Shown: piece by piece, positions 57,092-64,000 of the stretch | Layout: each line of letters opens with the position of its first letter | Position numbering within the stretch: the stretch's first letter is position 1 | Assembly (NCBI GenBank): GCA_022706765.1 | Contig: JAKJBX010000001.1 | Location: 62,001 to 126,000 of the forward strand | DNA length: 64,000 nt | Source of the DNA: Bacillota bacterium | GTDB lineage: Bacteria > Bacillota > Clostridia > Monoglobales > Firm-18 | Reading direction: 5' to 3' | The notes under the pieces: model-generated | Seen by the model: only the letters and a program-made list of their open reading frames with translations | What the model was told of the DNA's origin: nothing | The model's database searches: none | Position numbers and translations under genes: made by a program

Positions 57092-57774
57092 CCTTCCCCA
57101 CTCCTTTCAAGATATTCACGTTCCGCCTGTGACAACCGAAGGTACATCGGCATCAGCGCATGGACGTCACAGACGTCGTTTACCGCAATTTTGCGCAGTG
57201 CAAGCTCGGCAACGCTGCCCGCCCGCAAATGCAGAAGGTGCGCCGGCGCGAAGTGCGCGAACGTGCCTAAGCGCTCAGCGATGACGCTTCGGAACACCGG
57301 CACGCCGTCGCCTAAAAATATTGTATCCTTGCCGTCCTGCTCCGAAAGCAGCTCGGACAGTGCGATTGCCCTGTCGTTTTCGAGATATTGCCCGTCCCTA
57401 AAGGTGGCGGTGTAGACCTGCTCCCGCCGTGCGTCCATGATCGGACAGACAAAATAGGAGGAGGTCAGGTTGTGCGCCAAAGCCTGTAAAGACGAAACGG
57501 CAACGCAAGGCTTGTTTGACGCATGTGCCAGCCCCTTGACCGTCGCGATGCCGATGCGCTGACCCGTGAACGAGCCGGGACCCACTGTGACGGCAAAGTA
57601 ATCAATGCCGCCGATGCCGGTGTCGGCAAAGCAAAGCATCTGTTCGATTAAGGGAAGTAGCTTGACGGAGTGCGTCTTTTTGTCATTTAGCGACACCTCG
57701 GCGGCAAGCCTGCCGTCCTTCATCAGGGCGCAGGTCGCCACATTGCTGCAACTGTCGACCGCCAATATGTTCAA
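57088..57774 (-). CDS. tsaB: tRNA threonylcarbamoyladenosine synthesis protein TsaB
   Basis: A 228-residue ASKHA-fold protein that partners TsaD and TsaE in making t6A37 in ANN-decoding tRNAs. ILAVDSCSNVATCALMKDGR and AVTVGPGSFTGQRIGIATVK are signature segments. The start is TTG 57774, preceded by a GGTGAGGG site inside the end of tsaE (4-bp overlap). tsaD is not in the window. Confidence 0.94.
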   Translation of the reverse strand: MNILAVDSCSNVATCALMKDGRLAAEVSLNDKKTHSVKLLPLIEQMLCFADTGIGGIDYFAVTVGPGSFTGQRIGIATVKGLAHASNKPCVAVSSLQALAHNLTSSYFVCPIMDARREQVYTATFRDGQYLENDRAIALSELLSEQDGKDTIFLGDGVPVFRSVIAERLGTFAHFAPAHLLHLRAGSVAELALRKIAVNDVCDVHALMPMYLRLSQAEREYLERSGEG

Positions 57775-58190
57775 AATCCCTCACCCTCAATCGTTATCGT
57801 TCTGAAATCGTCGCCGCCGCCTCGGCTGATATGAACCCATACGGTGTTTTCAGGCAGTATGCCGCCGACGTTGTCTGCCCATTCGATGATGCAGACGCCG
57901 TCGCCGAACAGGTACTCGTCAAAGCCGCTGTCCGTCCAGCCCTGCGTGTCGATGCGGTAGGCGTCAAAATGGTAGATACTCATTTCGCCATGGTATTCGT
58001 TGACCAGCGTAAAGGTCGGGCTGTGCACGCCGCCGATACCGAATGCGGCGGCGATGCCCTTTGACAGCACCGTCTTGCCGCTGCCCAGCTCGCCGCAGAC
58101 GGCGACCACGCCGCCGGCTTTCAAGACTCTGCCGATGTCAGAGCCTATCTCAAACGTGTCTTTTTCAGACTGTGAAATCAAGTGCTTCAT
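57771..58190 (-). CDS. tsaE: tRNA threonylcarbamoyladenosine synthesis ATPase TsaE
   Basis: A 139-residue ATPase with Walker A CGELGSGKTVLSKGIA (residues about 32-47), SPTFTLVNEYHG and the Walker B-like IIEWADNV. It drives turnover of the TsaBDE complex. Its ATG overlaps the fhs stop (TGATG), with GGGG about 10 nt upstream. tsaE-tsaB adjacency is the usual arrangement. Confidence 0.95.
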   Translation of the reverse strand: MKHLISQSEKDTFEIGSDIGRVLKAGGVVAVCGELGSGKTVLSKGIAAAFGIGGVHSPTFTLVNEYHGEMSIYHFDAYRIDTQGWTDSGFDEYLFGDGVCIIEWADNVGGILPENTVWVHISRGGGDDFRTITIEGEGF

Positions 58191-59857
58191 CAGAACAACC
58201 CCGTAATCTCGCCGCAGCTTTTGATGTCGATGTTACATGCGGACGGCTTTTTCGGCAGCCCCGGCATGGTCATAATATCCCCCGCGACCGCCACGATAAA
58301 GCCGGCGCCCGCCGACACACGCACCTCGCGCACCGTCACGGCAAAGCCGCTCGGTCTGCCGAGCAGGGATGGGTCGTCGCTGAGGGAATACTGGGTCTTT
58401 GCCATGCAAACCGGCATATGCGAAAAGCCAAGCTCGGTCAGTCTTGTGATAGACTTTTCCGCCGCCGCCGTATATACCACATTATCACCGCCGTAGATGC
58501 CGGTGACGATTTTTTTGATTTTGTCCTTGATGGAAAGGTCGTCGGGATAAAGGACTGTAAAGTTCCCGCCCTTGTCAGCGACCTCGGCAACGATTTTTGC
58601 AAGCGCAACGCCGCCGTCGCCGCCCTCGGCAAACACCCTCGACATCGCAAACGCCACGCCCGCCTCGGCGCAGCATCCGGCAATAAAGTCCAGCTCCGCC
58701 TCGGTATCGGTGTCGAACGCATTGATGGCAACCACGCATGGCACCTGGTATTTTTTGATGTTGTCGATGTGCGCCGTCAGGTTGACGATACCCTTTTTGA
58801 GGGCGTCGATGTTCTCGGCGCAAAGCTCGGCTTTGGGCACGCCGCCGTTGTATTTGAGCGCCCGCACCGTCGCTACCAGCACGACCGCATCGGGCTTCAA
58901 GCCGCCGAGACGGCATTTGATGTCAAAGAATTTCTGTGCGCCGAGGTCTGCGCCGAAGCCTGCTTCGGTGATGCAGTAGTCTGCAAGTTTCAACGCCATT
59001 TTTGTTGCCCGTAGGCTGTTACACCCGTGCGCAATGTTCGCAAACGGACCGCCATGCATGATGCAGGGCGTGTTCTCTAAGGTCTGCACAAGGTTTGGCT
59101 TGATGGCGTCCTTCATCAAAAGCGCCATGGCGCAGTTCGCCTGCAAATCCCGTGCGGTGACGGGGTTGCCGTCCGTATCGTATGCGGCAATGATATCGCC
59201 GAGCCGCTCTTTGAGGTCGTCCAAATCCTTTGCGAGGCATAAAACCGCCATGACCTCCGACGCCACGGTGATCATGAAGCCGTCCTCGCGGGGGACGCCG
59301 TTCGTCCTGCCGCCCAGACCCACGACGATGCTTCTCAAAGCCCGGTCATTCATATCGACCACACGCTTGAAAGGGATGCTGCGCAGGTCAATTTTCAGGC
59401 AGTTGCCCTGCTGGATGTGGTTGTCAAGCATGGCGCACAGCAAGTTGTTTGCCGAGGATATAGCGTGCATATCGCCGGTGAAATGGAGGTTGATGTCCTC
59501 CATGGGCAGCACTTGGGCGTAGCCGCCTCCCGCCGCTCCGCCCTTGACGCCCATGACGGGACCGAGCGAAGGTTCGCGCAAAGCGATGACGGCTTTTTTG
59601 CCGATTTTCGCAAACGCCTGCCCAAGCCCGACGGTGGTGGTGGTCTTACCCTCGCCCGCAGGGGTGGGGTTGATGGCGGTCACCAAAATCAGTTTGCCGT
59701 TCTTGTTGCCCTTGATGCGGTTTTCAAGGTCGTCGCTCAGCTTCGCTTTATATTTGCCGTAAAGCTCAAGCTCGTCCGGCAAAATGCCGAGCGAGTCCGC
59801 CACCTCGGTGATCGGCTTCATAACGGCGCTTTGCGCAATTTCAATATCGCTTCGCAT
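58190..59857 (-). CDS. fhs: Formate-tetrahydrofolate ligase
   Basis: A 555-residue ATP-dependent enzyme producing 10-formyl-THF from formate, central to one-carbon metabolism and purine synthesis in anaerobes and to the Wood-Ljungdahl pathway in acetogens. ATP-binding [17 protein letters not shown] (near residue 65), [20 protein letters not shown] and the C-terminal [12 protein letters not shown] are typical. ATG 59857 follows GAGGGGAGC with 9-nt spacing. It overlaps yigZ by 17 bp and tsaE by 1 bp. No other Wood-Ljungdahl gene is in the window. Confidence 0.97.
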   Translation of the reverse strand: MRSDIEIAQSAVMKPITEVADSLGILPDELELYGKYKAKLSDDLENRIKGNKNGKLILVTAINPTPAGEGKTTTTVGLGQAFAKIGKKAVIALREPSLGPVMGVKGGAAGGGYAQVLPMEDINLHFTGDMHAISSANNLLCAMLDNHIQQGNCLKIDLRSIPFKRVVDMNDRALRSIVVGLGGRTNGVPREDGFMITVASEVMAVLCLAKDLDDLKERLGDIIAAYDTDGNPVTARDLQANCAMALLMKDAIKPNLVQTLENTPCIMHGGPFANIAHGCNSLRATKMALKLADYCITEAGFGADLGAQKFFDIKCRLGGLKPDAVVLVATVRALKYNGGVPKAELCAENIDALKKGIVNLTAHIDNIKKYQVPCVVAINAFDTDTEAELDFIAGCCAEAGVAFAMSRVFAEGGDGGVALAKIVAEVADKGGNFTVLYPDDLSIKDKIKKIVTGIYGGDNVVYTAAAEKSITRLTELGFSHMPVCMAKTQYSLSDDPSLLGRPSGFAVTVREVRVSAGAGFIVAVAGDIMTMPGLPKKPSACNIDIKSCGEITGLF

Positions 59858-60473
59858 TGATGTAGCTCCCCTCAATCGCTTTATTTATGGTGACCTGCCC
59901 GCAGGCTGCGTCGATGAGCTTTTCCTCAAAGCCGCAGACAAAATGCGGTACAAAGATTTTCAGCGCAACACTATCGGAATATTCAGTATCGCCCAAAATG
60001 CAGCCCAGCTCCGCCGCTATACTTTGTATCCTGCCAAGCATGGTGTAATCTGCCCGTACGGTATATTCAAAGCAAAAGATTTTCTGCAAAATGCCCGCAG
60101 CGTCCACGCCGTGTTTTGCCGATTTGGTGTAGGCTCTCACCAGCCCGCCCGCACCCAGCAGCGTGCCGCCGAAGTAGCGTGTCGTCACGATGCAAAGGTC
60201 GAAAAGCCCCTCCTTGCGGATGACCTCCAAGGTCGGCAGCCCCGCCGTTCCCGACGGCTCGCCGTCGTCCGAGAACCGTGCGATATTGTCCTCACGCAGC
60301 GCATAGGCGTAGACGTTGTGCGCCGCATCATAGTGCTTGGTTTTTATATGACCGATAAACGCGATAGCGTCCGCCTCGCAGGAAACCGGCGTCACATACG
60401 AGGTGAAGCGTGACTTTTTCTCGATGATTTCGGCGCTTTGCGTTTTTGCAGGCGTCCTATATTCAAATAACAT
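59841..60473 (-). CDS. yigZ: YigZ/IMPACT family protein
   Basis: A 210-residue two-domain protein. The N-terminal IMPACT domain has [42 protein letters not shown] and [20 protein letters not shown]; the C-terminal domain has a ferredoxin-like fold. In bacteria the family's biochemical role is unsettled; the eukaryotic relative modulates translation control. ATG 60473 lies inside the end of hflX (11-bp overlap), and the gene runs into fhs. Confidence 0.93.
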   Translation of the reverse strand: MLFEYRTPAKTQSAEIIEKKSRFTSYVTPVSCEADAIAFIGHIKTKHYDAAHNVYAYALREDNIARFSDDGEPSGTAGLPTLEVIRKEGLFDLCIVTTRYFGGTLLGAGGLVRAYTKSAKHGVDAAGILQKIFCFEYTVRADYTMLGRIQSIAAELGCILGDTEYSDSVALKIFVPHFVCGFEEKLIDAACGQVTINKAIEGSYINAKRY

Positions 60474-61737
60474 AATCGCTTACCAGTGACAGCCCCTTGC
60501 CGTCGATCACAATGTCCAGCACCGTGCCGTTTTCGGTGTGATCTTCGGACATCACCTGCGCCATTTCATACAGCTTTGACACAAGCCTACCCTGGCTGTA
60601 CGGGATCAGCACCCGCACCCGCCTGCGCTTTTCGGGCAGGATCTCGCAAAGCCGTATCAGCATCCTGTCGATACCCTCGCCGGTCTTTGCGCTGATGGCG
60701 ATGTGGTTGCCCGACGGCGGAAGGATATGCTTTTCGGTCAGTACGTCGGATTTGTTATAGACGGTCAGCATCGGCTTGTCGCCTGCGCCGAGCTGTCCGA
60801 GCAGCTCCTCGACGATCATGATGTTTTCAAGCAAGTATGGGGAGGCGGCGTCCGCCACATGGATGAGCGCATCGGAATTCGACGCTTCCTCCAAGGTGGA
60901 CTTAAACGCCTTGATCAGATGGTGCGGCAGCTTCCGGATAAAGCCGACGGTGTCGATAAGCAGGGCGTTTGCGCCGTCCGGCAGCGTCAGCCGTCTGGCG
61001 GTGGGGTCGAGGGTCGCGAACAGCTTGTCCTCGGCAAGCACGCCCGCATCGGTCAAAAAGTTTAAAAGGGTCGACTTGCCCGCGTTGGTATAGCCGACGA
61101 TAGCGATCTGGTAAATGCCTTCCTTTTCGCGCTGTCTGCGCTGGGTGGCACGCTGCTTTTCGACCTCACGCAGTTGCCCGTCGATCACATGGATACGGCG
61201 CCGGATGTGCCGCCTGTCGGTTTCGAGCTTGGTTTCGCCCGGACCTCGCCGTGCGCCGCCGATCCCGCCGCCGCCCGCCTGACGCGACATCCCGGTGAAC
61301 GAACCGGTCAGCCTCGGCAGAAAATAGCGCAGCTGTGCAAGCTCCACCTGTAATTGCCCCTCACGGGTCTTTGCACGCTGCGCAAAGATGTCCATGATCA
61401 GCGAGCTTCGGTCGATCACCCGCACGCCGAGGGCTTTTTCGAGGTTCTTCACCTGCGTCCCCGAAAGCTCGTCGTCACAGATGACAAGCTCCGCCCCGTT
61501 TGCCTCGCAAAGCATGCGCATCTCGTCGACCTTGCCCTCGCCGAAGTAGGTAGCGTTGTCGGGCGACGTCCTGTTCTGGACGATTTCGCCCACAACCTCG
61601 GCGCCTGCCGTATCCGCCAGCAGGCGTAATTCCTTCATAGACTCCTCGGTGCAGTCATTGATGTAATCCCTGCTGCCCTTGTGGACACCGAAAAGCACCG
61701 CTTTTTCAATTGTTTCGGTCGTGTCATGCAAATCCAT
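60463..61737 (-). CDS. hflX: Ribosome-associated GTPase HflX
   Basis: A 424-residue GTPase that splits stalled ribosomes after stress. The N-terminal domain contains NATYFGEGKVDEMR and VRVIDRSSLIMDIFAQRA; the linker GGGGIGGARRGPGETKLETD is characteristic. The G domain has GYTNAGKSTLLNFLT, DTVGFIRKLPHHLI and YNKSDV. ATG 61737 begins 1 nt after the recR stop, with GGAGAG 9 nt upstream; a longer in-frame reading into recR is rejected. Confidence 0.96.
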   Translation of the reverse strand: MDLHDTTETIEKAVLFGVHKGSRDYINDCTEESMKELRLLADTAGAEVVGEIVQNRTSPDNATYFGEGKVDEMRMLCEANGAELVICDDELSGTQVKNLEKALGVRVIDRSSLIMDIFAQRAKTREGQLQVELAQLRYFLPRLTGSFTGMSRQAGGGGIGGARRGPGETKLETDRRHIRRRIHVIDGQLREVEKQRATQRRQREKEGIYQIAIVGYTNAGKSTLLNFLTDAGVLAEDKLFATLDPTARRLTLPDGANALLIDTVGFIRKLPHHLIKAFKSTLEEASNSDALIHVADAASPYLLENIMIVEELLGQLGAGDKPMLTVYNKSDVLTEKHILPPSGNHIAISAKTGEGIDRMLIRLCEILPEKRRRVRVLIPYSQGRLVSKLYEMAQVMSEDHTENGTVLDIVIDGKGLSLVSDYVI

Positions 61738-61738
61738 A

Positions 61739-62338
61739 CTACATTTCTCTCCGTCCCTCGATGGCACGTGACAGCGTCATTTCGTCGGCATATTCCAGGT
61801 CGCCGCCGACCGGCACGCCGTGCGCGATCCGTGTCACCTTGATACCCAATGGCTTGATCAGCCGTGAAATATACATGGCGGTCGCCTCGCCCTCGATGTT
61901 GGGGTTGGTCGCCATGATCACCTCTTGAACGCTGCCGTCTGAAAGACGCAAAAGCAGCTCTGCGATCCGGATGTCCTCGGGACCGACGTCGTCCATCGGC
62001 GAAATCGCCCCGTGCAGCACGTGGTACAGCCCGAAGTATTCCCGTGTTTTTTCAAGGGAAATGACGTCCTTGGGGCTTTCCATCACGCAAATGACGGATT
62101 TGTCCCGCCGCCCGTCGCCGCACACCGCGCAGATTTCGCTGTCGGTGATATTCTGACAAACGGTACAGTATCTGACGAGGTTTTTCGCCGACACGATGGC
62201 GTCGGCAAAGTCCTCTGCTTCGTTTTGCGGGCGGTCCAGCACATAAAAAGCAAGCCGCCTTGCGGTCTTGTGACCGATACCCGGCAGCTTTTCAAACTGC
62301 TCTATCAGCCTTGCGAGCGGTGCGACATAATAATCCAT
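61739..62338 (-). CDS. recR: Recombination mediator protein RecR
   Basis: A 199-residue protein of the RecFOR pathway that loads RecA at gaps. [20 protein letters not shown] (helix-hairpin-helix), the zinc finger [16 protein letters not shown], and the toprim domain from [15 protein letters not shown] to [16 protein letters not shown] are intact. It lies 5 bp after ebfC. The dnaX-ebfC-recR order is conserved across bacteria. Confidence 0.97.
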   Translation of the reverse strand: MDYYVAPLARLIEQFEKLPGIGHKTARRLAFYVLDRPQNEAEDFADAIVSAKNLVRYCTVCQNITDSEICAVCGDGRRDKSVICVMESPKDVISLEKTREYFGLYHVLHGAISPMDDVGPEDIRIAELLLRLSDGSVQEVIMATNPNIEGEATAMYISRLIKPLGIKVTRIAHGVPVGGDLEYADEMTLSRAIEGRREM

Positions 62339-62343
62339 AGCCT

Positions 62344-62685
62344 TTAAAATAACCCCGGGATGCTCAGACCACCGGTGATTTTACCCATTTCGGACGACAT
62401 CATCTGCTCGGCTTTGGACAGCGCGTCGTTCACCGCAACCAGCAGCAGATCCTCGAGCATTTCCACATCGTCCGCGTCGATGACGTCGGGGCTGATCTTG
62501 ATTGCTTTCAGCTCCTTTTTGCCGGTGACTGTTACGGTCACAGCGCCGCCGCCGGAGGATGCTTCGACGGTTTTCTGTTCAAGCGCCGTCTGCATTTCCT
62601 CCATTTGCTGCTGCATTTTCTGTGCCTGACGCAGCATGTTGTTCATGTTGCCGCCGCCCATCCCTGAAAACTTGTTCTTCGCCAT
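62344..62685 (-). CDS. ebfC: YbaB/EbfC family nucleoid-associated protein
   Basis: A 113-residue DNA-binding protein. [20 protein letters not shown] is the typical helix, followed by [20 protein letters not shown] and [23 protein letters not shown] 62685 gives the family's usual MAKNKF start, with GGAAAGG about 12 nt upstream; the longer open reading to 62799 has no site. Located between dnaX and recR. Confidence 0.94.
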   Translation of the reverse strand: MAKNKFSGMGGGNMNNMLRQAQKMQQQMEEMQTALEQKTVEASSGGGAVTVTVTGKKELKAIKISPDVIDADDVEMLEDLLLVAVNDALSKAEQMMSSEMGKITGGLSIPGLF

Positions 62686-62789
62686 AAAAGTGTCATACCT
62701 TTCCGAATCATATTTAATTAAACCTGTCATGCAGGATGTGTTATATCCATAACAAAGTGCCGTTAATGCGCTTGGTGTGCTGACATTAC

Positions 62790-62857
62790 CCATTGCCAAG
62801 GAATGAATTAATTTTTTAATATGATGAAAAATTCAAGAAATTTTCCATCATATTAAA
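62790..62857 (-). repeat. Dispersed repeat whose palindrome starts in the dnaX stop codon
   Basis: On the minus strand: dnaX ends TTATTTTAA, and TTTTAATATGATGG begins an 18-bp imperfect stem (one mismatch, central TTTCTTGAA) whose other arm ends in CATCATATTAAAA. The core AATTAATTCATTCCTTGGCA and a decayed tail (AATGTCAGCACACC, then ACGGCAC) follow. The hairpin arms are about 62816-62833 and 62839-62856; the dnaX stop is 62855-62853. Confidence 0.88.
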
Positions 62858-64000
62858 ATAATGTCATTTGATCGCCCAGCTCGTCCTTTTTTGCGATCAG
62901 CTCGTCAAACGGGTCAGCCTGCACCGTGTCCTTTGCATCAAGCTCCGCCCGTGTCACCAGCTTAATCGTCCGCCCGCCGGCAGTTTTTTTCAGCAAATCC
63001 TTGATGCCCTGATTGCTTTTGACCATATCCCTTATCGCATCGTTTTGAAATATCACGTAAAAAGCGTCGCCGTGTTTAAGGCTCTTGGTGTCCGTCAGCA
63101 GTGCGGCGGCGCCCGGGTCAACCGTCTTTATCGCATGTACCGCAGCCTGCCAGTCGTCGTTGCCGTCAGTAGTCGGCATTTCGTCAGCCGCAGGCGCTTC
63201 AACCGCAGGCACGTCATCTGCATCGGACGGCGGCGCTTCGTCGGGCAGAGGGGCTTCCTCCGCAGGCTTTGCGGCGGGCTGTTTTTGTTTGACAGGCGGT
63301 GCTTTGGCGACCGGCACGCCAAGCGTCACGGCGGCTTCAAGCTGTTTGAGCCTTGCGGCAAACGCACTGCTCGCGCTGTCTGTCTCAGGCTTACAAATCT
63401 TGATCAGCGCTGTTTCGAGAATGACTCTCGGGTTTGCCGCCCATTTGCACACCGAAACGGCATCCGACAGCGCATAAGCGGCATGAATGAGCGTCTCCTC
63501 GCTTACCTTGCCCGCAAGTGTTTTCAAGCGTGCGACGGTTTCTTCGGATTTATCTAAAATCTCTGTGGCTGCCGCAGGGGATACCTTGCAGATTAAAAGC
63601 TCACGTACAAAGCCCAAAAGGCTCTCAGCAAGGCTTCCGACGTCCTGCCCCGCCGACACGGCTTTGTCACAGCCTGATACGGCGCTTGCGACATCGCCGC
63701 CGATGAGCGCGTCCGCCAGCTCAAACAGCAGGTCGCCGCTTGCGACGCCTGCGACGTTCTCAATGTCCGCCTTGGTAATCTCGCCGCCGATGCCGCTGCA
63801 AAGGTCGAGGATGCTGAGCGCATCGCGCATAGATCCGTCGCCGAGCGCGGCGACCAGCGCAATGGCGTCCTGGGTGATGGCAATGCCGTCCTTGCGTGTG
63901 ATCTCGCCGATCCTGCCGACGATGTGGCGGCTGGATATGCGTCTGAAATCAAACCGCTGACAGCGCGACTGGATGGTTGCGGGGATCTTGTGCGGCTCGG
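62853..64000 (-). CDS. dnaX: DNA polymerase III subunit gamma/tau, C-terminal part
   Basis: The open frame runs from the right edge to TAA 62855-62853, about 382 residues; the N-terminal ATPase core lies outside. Visible are the end of the AAA+ domain (EPHKIPATIQSRCQRFDFRR; LGDGSMRDALSILDLCSGIG), the clamp-loader oligomerisation domain, and a variable proline/alanine/acid-rich linker before a C-terminal domain ending DQMTLF, as in other Firmicutes DnaX. No A-rich slippery site for a gamma frameshift was seen in this part. It is the first visible gene of the leftward operon. Confidence 0.95.
   Translation of the reverse strand, partial: EPHKIPATIQSRCQRFDFRRISSRHIVGRIGEITRKDGIAITQDAIALVAALGDGSMRDALSILDLCSGIGGEITKADIENVAGVASGDLLFELADALIGGDVASAVSGCDKAVSAGQDVGSLAESLLGFVRELLICKVSPAAATEILDKSEETVARLKTLAGKVSEETLIHAAYALSDAVSVCKWAANPRVILETALIKICKPETDSASSAFAARLKQLEAAVTLGVPVAKAPPVKQKQPAAKPAEEAPLPDEAPPSDADDVPAVEAPAADEMPTTDGNDDWQAAVHAIKTVDPGAAALLTDTKSLKHGDAFYVIFQNDAIRDMVKSNQGIKDLLKKTAGGRTIKLVTRAELDAKDTVQADPFDELIAKKDELGDQMTLF

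Overview
The window looks like a chromosomal segment of a low-oxygen Firmicute of class Clostridia, possibly Oscillospirales. The evidence is the classic Firmicutes order rimP-nusA-ylxR-ylxQ-infB-rbfA-nrnA-truB-ribF-rpsO-pnp, purine-rich AGGAGG ribosome binding sites with many TTG/GTG starts, strong TTGACA-17-TATAAT promoters, a reverse-type rubrerythrin with a PerR-like regulator, an anaerobic sulfatase-maturase homologue, formate-tetrahydrofolate ligase, S-layer homology domains and an agr-type peptide signalling locus. The genus cannot be fixed from the sequence. No rRNA, tRNA, CRISPR array, transposase or prophage was recognised.

Layout. 1-540: the end of a probable RNase M5-type gene and a convergent bactofilin. 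605-11244: the transcription-termination/translation-initiation/RNA-maturation operon, then rpsO and pnp. 11342-15099: an M16 peptidase, a TPR protein, murA and a convergent queT whose end overlaps murA. 15183-27668: rpoB-rpoC and then, from a new promoter, ybxF-rpsL-rpsG-fusA-tuf with a strong terminator. 27759-37176: a lipoprotein divergent from polA-coaE-lytic transglycosylase-M18 aminopeptidase, two half-size ChrA genes, anSME and rpmE. 37289-38932: leftward EamA permease and deoC. 39193-46536: a cell-surface region with a large SLH protein whose 5' end carries two frameshifts, and a convergent secreted C1 protease. 46717-48361: a small membrane protein, perR and reverse rubrerythrin.

48768-55002 is the most distinctive part. 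Two large membrane-bound GGDEF + HD-GYP (c-di-GMP making/breaking) proteins flank a compact agr-type locus: a 162-aa membrane protein, AgrB and a 42-aa AgrD-like cyclic-peptide precursor. No AgrC kinase or AgrA regulator is present in the window. Peptide signalling may therefore be wired to c-di-GMP here; that is an inference from gene order.

55199-64000 runs leftward: a ParB/Noc-type protein, then a tightly packed, probably co-transcribed series dnaX-ebfC-recR-hflX-yigZ-fhs-tsaE-tsaB-rpiB-dCMP deaminase, with most junctions overlapping.

A second theme is a dispersed intergenic repeat. Its core ATTCATTCCTTGGCAAWGG is followed by a GCGCACC segment and a GTGCC/GGCAC terminator-like hairpin, and is often preceded by a locus-specific perfect palindrome. 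At rimP and dnaX that palindrome is built from the end of the host gene itself. Upstream of nusA the unit is tandemly repeated three times with an 88-bp period.
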